Assembly (NCBI GenBank): GCA_003176035.1
Contig: PSRL01000162.1
Span: 1-7,070, forward strand
DNA from: Verrucomicrobiota bacterium
GTDB lineage: Bacteria > Verrucomicrobiota > Verrucomicrobiia > Chthoniobacterales > Xiphinematobacteraceae
DNA length: 7,070 bases
Reading direction: 5' to 3'
Below the pieces are notes generated by a model, which ran no database searches, was not told the origin of the DNA, and saw only the letters and a list, made by a program, of their open reading frames with translations. This document shows, in pieces, positions 1-5,805 of the stretch. The position numbers and the translations under genes are program-made. Numbering within the stretch: the first letter of the stretch is position 1; the number at the start of each line of letters is the position of its first letter.

Positions 1-610
1 GATACCGGGTTGTAAAAGCGGAAATCAAACATCCTACACCCAACCCCAATGCGCCTAATTCTACAATTAGCAAAGGCAATGCCATTAAAGCCCATGTGGG
101 GTGGATGGCCGCTCCCTTCAGAATAAAGAAGACGTACATGCAGAGCAGCAATAAGATTTGTATGAGGAATCGAACGAGATTTACGAGCACCAAAGCTAAG
201 GGGACGACGATTCTCGGAAAATAGATTTTATCGAAGACGGATTGATTATCGATAAATGTTGTGGAGGTCCTCAGAGCGCAATCCGCAAAGTATCTCCAAC
301 AAGCGATACCCGAAAGAAAAAATAAAAGCGGTGGAATTCCGTTTGTCGGAATTTTAAGGAGGGCAGAAAATACTAAAACAAACATCAAAGTTTGTAAAAG
401 TGGCTGTAAAATATGCCACAGAGAACCTAAAAAGGTCTGCTTGTAAATTGAAACAAAATCGCGATAGACAAGCAACCCAATCAGCTCTCTATATTCCCAA
501 AGTTCCTTCCAGGATACGTGAAAAAGGCCTTTGGGCGGCGTGAGCACAGCCGTCCAGTTTTTTGAAGACAATTCCGTGCTGCCTTTTCGATCCGCGATCG
601 AAGATGTCAT
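1..610 (-). CDS. ABC-2 type polysaccharide export permease (Wzm/TagG-like), partial, N-terminal part
   Basis: Reading the minus strand from the ATG at 610 gives 203 open codons that run off the left edge, so the C-terminus is missing (family members are usually about 260-280 residues). After a cytoplasmic N-terminus, residues 34-70 carry the typical ABC-2 polysaccharide-exporter signature: WKELWEYRELI, then YRDFVSIYKQTFLG and LWHILQPL just before the first membrane segment. Hydrophobic segments follow at about 70-86, 93-108, 133-165 and 171-197, as expected for a six-helix permease. Known family role: with a Wzt-type ATPase, not visible here, it moves a lipid-linked O-antigen, teichoic-acid-like or capsular glycan across the inner membrane. 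An in-frame stop lies 12 codons upstream and no other ATG lies between, so this start is fairly secure, although no good Shine-Dalgarno is seen. It is divergent from the glycosyltransferase at 1227, which supports a polysaccharide role. The exact substrate cannot be told. Confidence 0.9.
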   Translation of the reverse strand, partial: MTSSIADRKGSTELSSKNWTAVLTPPKGLFHVSWKELWEYRELIGLLVYRDFVSIYKQTFLGSLWHILQPLLQTLMFVLVFSALLKIPTNGIPPLLFFLSGIACWRYFADCALRTSTTFIDNQSVFDKIYFPRIVVPLALVLVNLVRFLIQILLLLCMYVFFILKGAAIHPTWALMALPLLIVELGALGLGVGCLISAFTTRY

Positions 611-1226
611 ACGCTTAACAAATATTCGTTCCCCGCAAACATTTTATTAGTTGGAATACCGATAAAATCTGCTACTGCTCTCTCCGCAGTTCTTTAAAAA
701 CTGTGGTCCTGTTTATTCACCGAGAAGCCCAGGAAGACAGCTGCTGTTTTGCAATCGCCCTTTCTTTTTTTAAACAACTGCCGGGGCAGATTATCAGGCC
801 GACTTTAAAACTCAAATAATAAATGAAACTTGCTACTTGCGCAAATGTTCGATGACGTGAAAAAAGTCCAGGCTGAATTTGAGAATACGGAAGCTAAGAA
901 AATAGCATTCTAACTAGTTGTAAATGTGATACTTATATAGCCATTGCCCATTCGAATTTCTCTGCTATTTTCCCCTCCCTAAGCGGGGTAAAAAAAGATT
1001 ATCTTGTAAGTGCCTTATAATGAGCTACTAAGCATAAAACTTTTTAGGATAGTTCGCGATATTGGGCGGGTGTTAGTTTCTCGATGAGAGGTTTAGTTGT
1101 ACAAATTTGCTTTTTTGCATTAATAACGCACAAAATTTTACACGCCTCTGAAACGCAAATGGGAAATTGTTCGAAGGGGCGGTCCTCTTTCGGGGGTATC
1201 TCAGTTTTTCCTTTAACATAGAATTC
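611..1226. other. Divergent intergenic region without a convincing gene
   Basis: These 616 bases separate the minus-strand permease from the plus-strand glycosyltransferase and should hold the promoters of both. Visible items are all weak. A short hairpin CTGCCggGGCAG lies at 778-789. A second stem pairs CCCC (972-975) with GGGG (985-988), extended by T and A runs. A perfect TATAAT stands at 1016-1021 but has no recognisable -35 at the right distance. A G/C-rich hairpin with G-U pairs lies at about 1170-1191. If the TATAAT is used, the glycosyltransferase mRNA would have a leader of about 200 nt. The open frames here are short and lack Shine-Dalgarno motifs. Confidence 0.6.
1016..1021 (+). 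promoter_or_regulatory. Possible -10 box for the glycosyltransferase
   Basis: A perfect TATAAT lies about 205 bases before the glycosyltransferase ATG on the same strand. The bases 16-18 positions further upstream are A-rich and do not resemble TTGACA, and there is no TG extension directly before the hexamer. Only the -10 half is therefore supported, and a chance match in this AT-rich region is quite possible. Confidence 0.25.
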
Positions 1227-3509
1227 ATGAAGATTTGGTTGGTCACAAGCGAATATCCGGAGGGAGGAGGAATCGCCCGTTATGTTGCAAACATCGCCGA
1301 TGCTTTGGCAAAGCGAAAAATTGACCTGACCATCATCACTCGCGCTAAGTCCGACGAGCATCGTCGGTTACGGAATGGTGTTAAAATTGTGGGGTTTAAA
1401 CCAAATTACGAAAATCTTGCTTTCGAAAACTCCGGATCAATCCTCCAATCCAAGGCATTTCCTTACAACGTATTATCTTATTGGCCCGCACTAAGTTATC
1501 AGATAGCAGATCTGGTGGAAAATTTGATTGGCCGCCTTGGCCCCCCTGATTTGATTGAATGTCAGGAATACGGAGCTCTCTCTTATTATCTCCTGCAAAA
1601 AAAGCTCATCGGACATCGCGCTTATAGTGGTATTCCCATCTTACTCCATTGCCATTCTCCTTCTTTTATACTCGCCGAAGCTAATCATGAACCAGCGGCG
1701 AGTTTTCCTAATTATTGGGTGGGAGAAATGGAAAAGTTTTGTATCAGTGCAGCCGACGCTCTGTTGGCTCCAAGCCATTTTTTAGCAAAGCAAATTTCCG
1801 AAAAGGTTCTCTGTGGAAAGGAAATTGATGTGATTCCCCTTCCCATCAGCCAGTCTGATTTTACGCCCTCTCCCAAAACCACTTCCTCCCAGCCGACCGT
1901 GCTTTATTTTGGCCGATTGGAGGTACGCAAGGGGGTTTTAAAGGCATTGGAATCCATGGAACGCCTCTGGAAAGCGAATGAGGGTTTCCGCGCCGTGTTT
2001 GTCGGAGGGGATACGGAATATATGCCCCAGGGGACTACGGTGGGAACCTTTATTCGGGCTAAATATGGCCATCGTATCCAAAGCAATCAACTTCAACTCC
2101 ACGACAATTGCGCCCAGCAGGAATTGAAGAAGCACATTGTCTCCGCAGAGGTGGTGATAGTGCCGAGCCTCTGGGAAAACTTTCCCAATACTTGCATTGA
2201 AGCCATGTTGTTGGAAAGCGTCGTGCTCGCTTCGAAGCAGGGGGGGCAAGCTGAGCTTATCGGTTCCGATGGAAAAAATGGAATTCTTTTCGATTGGGAG
2301 GTTGCAGGGGATTTTACCTGCAAACTCAGTCGCCTTTTAAAAATTTCTCCCTCTGAAAGGAAAGAAATTGGAAAAAGAGCCCGCCTCCGAGTCAGAGATT
2401 ATTGCTCCGAAGAACAGGTTGTTTCTCGGCGATTAGAGCATTTCGAGCGTGTGATTCGTCAGCAGGAAAAGCCGAAAGTTTTTCCAGCTCCATGGCTGAA
2501 CTATCAATTGCCAAGCTGCTTAAGCGACCAGGTGCCTTCCGATCAAAAGCAGGAGGAAGTCCAATTTTCCACTGAGCGAAAGCCCAGTGGTTCTCTCTCA
2601 GTGGTGATTCCATTTTTCAATCTGGGGAAATACGTGAGAGACGCCGTGGAGTCGACGTTGCGAAGCACAAGGACTCCCGAAGAAGTTCTCATTGTGGATG
2701 ATTGCAGTACCGGCGAAGACGACCAAGCAATTCTCCTGGAGCTCCAAAATGAATATCCTGCCGTGCGGGTGGTCCGGCATCCCACTAACAAAGGTCTGGC
2801 TGAGACCCGCAACACGGGGGCCAAGGAGGCCAAAGGCGAGTTTATCGCATTTTTAGATGCCGATGATGAGGTGGAGCCTCAGTTTTTTGAAAAAGCGCTT
2901 CCTGTGTTGGAATCCTATACCAATGTGGGTTTTGTTTATTCTTGGGTACAGTATTTCGAAAATTCTCAAGACATTTGGCCCACATGGAATGCCCATTTTC
3001 CCTATCTGCTAGGGCACAATATGCTGACGCCTATCTGTGTGGTGAGAAGGCGGGCTTTTCTGGAAGTGGGAGGAAACAACCCTAAGTTTGAATACAGCCT
3101 CGAAGATTACGAAAGCTGGATCAATCTTTTAAAACATGGATGGTTGGGGGTTTCCCTGCCTGAATGTTTGGTCCGCTATCGAGTGAGAGCCGGGTCCATG
3201 TATCGCTCTGCTACTGATGATCAATTCCGCTATCTTTATGATTTATTAGCCCGGACCCATCCCGAACTCTATCGGCAATGGGGTCACGAATTAGCTCAAT
3301 TACAAGCTGCCAACGGGAGCGGCATTCGTTGGAATCACCCCGCCATGAATTATTCATCGCCTCTCCAATCGGAACCACAGTTGCAATATACCAAGCTGGA
3401 TCGGGCTGTTCGGCGTTTGCATCGCACCACCTTCGTGCGTTTACTGTTGAAACAGCGTTTTGTGAGGCGAGCATTAGAAAAAACACTGGATGTCATCACC
3501 AAAATATAA
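1227..3509 (+). CDS. Two-domain glycosyltransferase (GT4-like followed by GT2-like)
   Basis: A 760-residue protein with two glycosyltransferase modules. Residues 1-415 look like a GT-B/GT4 enzyme: N-terminal MKIWLVTSEYPEGGGIARYV with its glycine-rich donor loop, YFGRLEVRKGV at 227-237, and the E-x7-E motif formed by E317 and E325 in PSLWENFPNTCIEAM. After a charged linker (about 416-455), residues 456-660 look like a GT-A/GT2 enzyme: SVVIPFFN at 458-465, IVDDCS at 489-494, the metal-binding DAD at 544-546, and ED at 626-627 as the likely catalytic base. The last 100 residues are basic, probably helical and not assigned. Known family role: transfer of nucleotide-activated sugars to a growing glycan at the cytoplasmic face. 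Two modules suggest two successive transfers. The open frame extends back to a TTG at 1167, but I chose the ATG at 1227 because the protein then begins exactly at the first beta strand of a GT4 fold. No clear Shine-Dalgarno is visible. The divergent export permease places it in surface-polysaccharide synthesis; sugars and linkages are unknown. Confidence 0.92.
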   Translation: MKIWLVTSEYPEGGGIARYVANIADALAKRKIDLTIITRAKSDEHRRLRNGVKIVGFKPNYENLAFENSGSILQSKAFPYNVLSYWPALSYQIADLVENLIGRLGPPDLIECQEYGALSYYLLQKKLIGHRAYSGIPILLHCHSPSFILAEANHEPAASFPNYWVGEMEKFCISAADALLAPSHFLAKQISEKVLCGKEIDVIPLPISQSDFTPSPKTTSSQPTVLYFGRLEVRKGVLKALESMERLWKANEGFRAVFVGGDTEYMPQGTTVGTFIRAKYGHRIQSNQLQLHDNCAQQELKKHIVSAEVVIVPSLWENFPNTCIEAMLLESVVLASKQGGQAELIGSDGKNGILFDWEVAGDFTCKLSRLLKISPSERKEIGKRARLRVRDYCSEEQVVSRRLEHFERVIRQQEKPKVFPAPWLNYQLPSCLSDQVPSDQKQEEVQFSTERKPSGSLSVVIPFFNLGKYVRDAVESTLRSTRTPEEVLIVDDCSTGEDDQAILLELQNEYPAVRVVRHPTNKGLAETRNTGAKEAKGEFIAFLDADDEVEPQFFEKALPVLESYTNVGFVYSWVQYFENSQDIWPTWNAHFPYLLGHNMLTPICVVRRRAFLEVGGNNPKFEYSLEDYESWINLLKHGWLGVSLPECLVRYRVRAGSMYRSATDDQFRYLYDLLARTHPELYRQWGHELAQLQAANGSGIRWNHPAMNYSSPLQSEPQLQYTKLDRAVRRLHRTTFVRLLLKQRFVRRALEKTLDVITKI

Positions 3510-3558
3510 GCGGTGTTTGCTTTGACGAACCTCGGTAAGGTGCCCGCTCCTCCAACTC

Positions 3559-3587
3559 CTCATTGTCTCTTTTGAAAAGGCAATGAG
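3559..3587 (+). terminator. Hairpin downstream of the glycosyltransferase, possible terminator
   Basis: Fifty bases after the glycosyltransferase stop, CTCATTG (3559-3565) pairs with CAATGAG (3581-3587), and a smaller CTTT/AAAG stem can form inside the loop. No T-run follows, so it is at best a weak intrinsic terminator or an mRNA 3'-end stabiliser. The position fits the end of that transcript. Confidence 0.3.
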
Positions 3588-3626
3588 AACATCCCTCTCC
3601 ACCCGCCGAGCTCGGCCGCAGCATGT

Positions 3627-3653
3627 TATAGCGAAAAAGGATAGCAACTTTGT
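3627..3653 (+). repeat. Partial relative of the 5517-5674 inverted-repeat element
   Basis: Two blocks match the left end of the element at 5515-5550 in the same order and orientation: TATAGCGAAA (3627-3636 versus 5515-5524) and GATAGCAACTTT (3640-3651 versus 5537-5548). Only 3 bases separate them here, against 12 in the complete element. I see no matching right end downstream before mpl. It may be a decayed copy, or the end of a related but different element. Confidence 0.5.
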
Positions 3654-3690
3654 TTAAAAAAATGTCTTCACAACTGTTTCGGATATTTTT

Positions 3691-3718
3691 TTGACATCCT
3701 GTTATGGTACAATAACAA
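3691..3718 (+). promoter_or_regulatory. Weak candidate promoter upstream of the small gene
   Basis: A perfect TTGACA -35 hexamer lies at 3691-3696. With a 16-base spacer the -10 would be TAACAA (3713-3718), which matches the consensus at only three positions. TACAAT at 3708-3713 is a better -10 but lies only 11 bases from TTGACA. Position and strand fit expression of the small gene starting at 3742 or 3806. Confidence 0.25.
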
Positions 3719-3741
3719 ATGTTGGTTTACATTTGCGGTCT

Positions 3742-4059
3742 ATGACTGATTCAATTAAATCCTCAACAGGTCGGTCCGGCTCAAATCCCGAGCAGAGGAT
3801 TCAGGATGGCTATCGAGCAAAGATCGAACCGATCGCAAAAAGAAGTATCGAGCAAAGATGTTTCCGAATTCAAGGCGACTGCCGCATCGCGGATCGACTG
3901 ACACGCTCTGCGGCCCGTCATCAAGAAAGCGATCTCTCACACGCTATTTCCACTCAAAAGAAAACTGATCTTTCTCAAATCAAAGAAAAGGCTGAGCAGG
4001 TTTGTGAAGAGGTGCAAGGGTTGGTTAACAACTTAATCGGTTTGCTTGAGCGGCGCTAA
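3742..4059 (+). CDS. Hypothetical small protein with C-terminal coiled coil; N-terminal frame uncertain
   Basis: I do not recognise this protein. Read from the ATG at 3742 it has 105 residues, is polar and basic, and has no membrane segment or signal peptide. Residues 77-101 show an unbroken heptad pattern: L77, I80, A84, V87, V91, L94, L98 and L101 alternate at spacings of 3 and 4. The C-terminal third is therefore very likely a genuine coiled coil and this frame is coding there. The N-terminal part is less convincing: it is rich in R, Q, S and C, and the ATG at 3742 has no good Shine-Dalgarno. A better start exists in another frame, the ATG at 3806 with AGAGGA at 3794-3799, but that frame stops at 3899-3901. 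The real gene may therefore begin at 3806 and be frameshifted, or the 3742 frame may be intact. The open frame also extends back to a TTG at 3691. It is convergent with mpl, with 46 bases between the stops. No function is proposed. Confidence 0.45.
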   Translation: MTDSIKSSTGRSGSNPEQRIQDGYRAKIEPIAKRSIEQRCFRIQGDCRIADRLTRSAARHQESDLSHAISTQKKTDLSQIKEKAEQVCEEVQGLVNNLIGLLERR

Positions 4060-4105
4060 GCGGGCAACTTTCCAAAAGTTTGGGGAGAGATTGAGGTGCT
4101 TTTTT

Positions 4106-5512
4106 TCAAAGCCCTTCCAAGAGCTTCGTATGGATGTTGTCAAATCCGCCATTACTGAAGACCACAATGACATCGCCCTCTTGGGCGAGAGTTTGAAGAC
4201 GTTGAACAATCTCATTCGCTCCGGGTTCGTAAAACGCCTGTTTGCCTTGTGCGACAATTTCGTGAACCACTTGTTGGGGATCCAGCCGTTCGGCCGGGGG
4301 AATTTGGTCCGCAGCGGCAACCTGTGCAATCAAAACTCCATCAGCGTCCACAAATGCCTTTGGCAGGTCATGTTGGAAAACGGACCGTCGAGTCGTATTC
4401 GAGCGAGGTTCAAATACGGCCCAGATGCGAGAAGGCCCATATTTGTGTCGCAGGCCACGCAGAGTTTGACGGATAGCGGTAGGATGGTGCCCAAAGTCAT
4501 CAATGACCTTAATTTTTCGGACTTCACCACGAATTTCTTGCCGCCGATGTACGCCCTGGAAGCTGGAAAGTGCACGCTGGATGACATCAAACGGCACCCC
4601 ATAAAAATGCGCCGCGGAGATAGCCATGGCCGCATTGCGAACATTAAATTCGCCGATTAAAGGCAATCGAAACTCTTGTCGAAACAGTTCAAAAAACGCC
4701 CATTCTCTTTCAAATCGCAGAGACCGAATTTGGTTGCTTGCATTAGCGGAAAAACCTACTTCCACGACCGGCGATACCGCTGCTGAAGTAACTTCCCGGC
4801 AGTTTTCGTCATCTCCGTTAATTAAAATCATCCCCTCGCTGGGCACGATGTTTACCAACCGCCGGAAGCTTGTCTTAATTTCATCCAAATCCCGAAAAAT
4901 ATCAGCATGGTCGAATTCAATGTTATTAATGATGAGGAGTTCGGGCAAGTAATGGATAAATTTGGACCGCTTATCAAAAAATGCGGTGTCATACTCGTCC
5001 CCCTCGATGACAAAATAATTGGAATCGCGAAGACATGCGCCCCTGCCTAAATTATTAGGAACTCCTCCGATGAGATAACCGGGCTGAAATTGGGCGTTCT
5101 CTAGAATCCATGCTAAGAGTGCTGTGGTTGTGGTTTTTCCGTGGGTCCCAGTAACCACTAAATTATGCCGTTTCAGCAGGAAGGTGTACTTGAGCATTTC
5201 CGGCAAAGAAAAATAAAGGAGCTTACGATTGAGTACGGCTTCGACTTCCGGGTTGCCCCGCCGGATGGCATTTCCAATGACGATGAGGTCCGCATGGGAT
5301 GGAATGTTTTCGGCACGAAAACCGGAAATGGGATAAATCTCCTGAGATTCCAAAAAGGTGGAGATCGGCGGATAAATGTTTTCATCCGATCCGGTGACGG
5401 TAATTCCTCGTTCGCGGACGGCGGCGGCCACCGCTCCCATTGCCGTACCGCAGATTCCGATAAAGTGAATGTGACGAAATGAATCCAAGCGAGCGTTTTT
5501 TCTAAATTTCAA
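4106..5512 (-). CDS. mpl: UDP-N-acetylmuramate:L-alanyl-gamma-D-glutamyl-meso-diaminopimelate ligase (murein peptide ligase)
   Basis: Mpl joins the recycled tripeptide L-Ala-gamma-D-Glu-meso-DAP to UDP-MurNAc using ATP in the cytoplasm, returning cell-wall peptides to peptidoglycan synthesis. The 468 residues match the Mur ligase plan with Mpl-specific details: GICGTAMG (19-26) in the UDP-binding N-domain, the ATP P-loop GTHGKTTTT (122-130), EGDEYDTAFFDKRSKF (170-185), NNIEFDHADIF (196-206), FQGVHRRQEIRG (318-329), DDFGHHPTAI (338-347), EPRSNTTRR (368-376) and FSNGGFDNIH (452-461). The EYDTAFFDKRSKF and GVHRRQE stretches separate it from MurC. The open frame begins with a TTG at 5512; an in-frame stop lies six codons upstream with no ATG or GTG between. 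A second TTG at residue 9 (5488) is an alternative, since other Mpl proteins start only a few residues before the glycine-rich loop. AAGGG, 12 bases before the 5512 TTG, lies inside the inverted repeat that abuts the gene. All key motifs are intact, so the enzyme should be functional. Confidence 0.95.
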   Translation of the reverse strand: MKFRKNARLDSFRHIHFIGICGTAMGAVAAAVRERGITVTGSDENIYPPISTFLESQEIYPISGFRAENIPSHADLIVIGNAIRRGNPEVEAVLNRKLLYFSLPEMLKYTFLLKRHNLVVTGTHGKTTTTALLAWILENAQFQPGYLIGGVPNNLGRGACLRDSNYFVIEGDEYDTAFFDKRSKFIHYLPELLIINNIEFDHADIFRDLDEIKTSFRRLVNIVPSEGMILINGDDENCREVTSAAVSPVVEVGFSANASNQIRSLRFEREWAFFELFRQEFRLPLIGEFNVRNAAMAISAAHFYGVPFDVIQRALSSFQGVHRRQEIRGEVRKIKVIDDFGHHPTAIRQTLRGLRHKYGPSRIWAVFEPRSNTTRRSVFQHDLPKAFVDADGVLIAQVAAADQIPPAERLDPQQVVHEIVAQGKQAFYEPGANEIVQRLQTLAQEGDVIVVFSNGGFDNIHTKLLEGL

Positions 5513-5514
5513 AA

Positions 5515-5539
5515 TATAGCGAAACCCTTATAAAATGAT
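5515..5539 (+). repeat. Left arm of the 25-bp inverted repeat (TA plus terminal repeat)
   Basis: It starts TATAGCGAAA and is an exact reverse complement of 5652-5676. Read on the minus strand it contains AAGGG (5525-5529), the only Shine-Dalgarno-like motif before the mpl TTG start. The TA at 5515-5516 is shared between the repeat and the presumed duplicated target. Confidence 0.9.
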
Positions 5540-5674
5540 AGCAACTTTATGGGTCGCTTTCCCTCAGCCATTGTTGCAAAACCGAGTCCATATCATAAAT
5601 ATAGCCTTATGTTTGCGCCGCCCCAAAGAAAAAATACCCTCCAAATTTGTGATCATTTTATAAGGGTTTCGCTA
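5517..5674. mobile_element. MITE-like element with perfect 23-bp terminal inverted repeats and TA flanks
   Basis: The bases at 5517-5539, beginning TAGCGAAACCC, recur as an exact reverse complement at 5652-5674, ending GGGTTTCGCTA. Both ends are flanked by TA (5515-5516 and 5675-5676), making the symmetric unit 25 bp per side. The 112-bp interior has no open frame of useful length. A short non-coding unit with long perfect inverted repeats bounded by TA is what non-autonomous relatives of Tc1/mariner or IS630 elements look like; these duplicate a TA target. No transposase lies in the window. The left boundary is two bases from the mpl start codon, so the element occupies the mpl leader. In RNA the two arms could form a long perfect stem. 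A terminator or recombination site is less likely, because the arms are 112 bases apart and no T-run follows. Confidence 0.75.
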
Positions 5675-5676
5675 TA
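5652..5676 (-). repeat. Right arm of the 25-bp inverted repeat
   Basis: Exact reverse complement of 5515-5539, with no mismatch over 25 bases. It ends with CGCTA followed by TA (5675-5676). Perfect arm identity suggests recent insertion or selection for the stem. Confidence 0.9.
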
Positions 5677-5744
5677 AAATTACATTGCGCGGCGAAAGAG
5701 CAAAAAAATCCTTTTCATCCGTAAATTACGAATTGGCATCACGC

Positions 5745-5773
5745 ATTTTAGCCGGCAATTGCCGGATCCACAA
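5745..5773 (-). promoter_or_regulatory. Candidate mpl promoter with palindromic spacer
   Basis: On the minus strand TTGTGG (5768-5773) is followed after exactly 17 bases by TAAAAT (5745-5750), a 5/6 match to the -10 consensus; the -35 matches only TTG. The spacer contains the perfect 14-bp palindrome CCGGCAATTGCCGG (5752-5765). A start site near 5738 would give mpl a leader of about 225 nt that includes the whole inverted-repeat element. The palindrome could be a repressor site or a chance hairpin downstream of the flavoprotein gene. Confidence 0.35.
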
Positions 5774-5805
5774 CTTCCCCTTTTCCCTCCACAAAATAAC
5801 ATCAG

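Noticed and set aside
778..789. CTGCCggGGCAG hairpin as a terminator
   Set aside because: It is only 5 bp with a 2-base loop, which is too tight, and no gene ends next to it.
836..913. Short plus-strand open frame ending MFDDVKKVQAEFENTEAKKIAF, possibly a gene remnant
   Set aside because: Only about 22-27 codons, no Shine-Dalgarno, no recognisable family. The composition looks protein-like, but that is too little to call.
1167..1226. Twenty-residue N-terminal extension of the glycosyltransferase from a TTG
   Set aside because: The GT4 fold begins exactly at the ATG at 1227. The extension is hydrophobic but has no similarity to a normal start region.
1044..1361. Minus-strand open frame of 105 codons overlapping the glycosyltransferase start
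   Set aside because: It overlaps the well-supported GT4 N-terminus, shows no family motif and no upstream ribosome site; a shadow frame.
4066..4112. Two small hairpins (AACTTT/AAAGTT and GCTTT/AAAGC) between the convergent small gene and mpl as a bidirectional terminator
   Set aside because: Stems are only 5-6 bp and AT-rich, and the second overlaps the mpl stop codon. Neither has a proper T-run in the right place.
4046..4660. Plus-strand open frame of 204 codons opposite mpl
   Set aside because: It is antisense to the conserved C-terminal half of Mpl and shows no motifs of its own.
5517..5674. Inverted repeat as an intrinsic terminator or an attachment/recombination site
   Set aside because: The arms are 112 bases apart, no T-run follows, and no integrase or recombinase is nearby. 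TA-flanked terminal repeats fit a MITE better.
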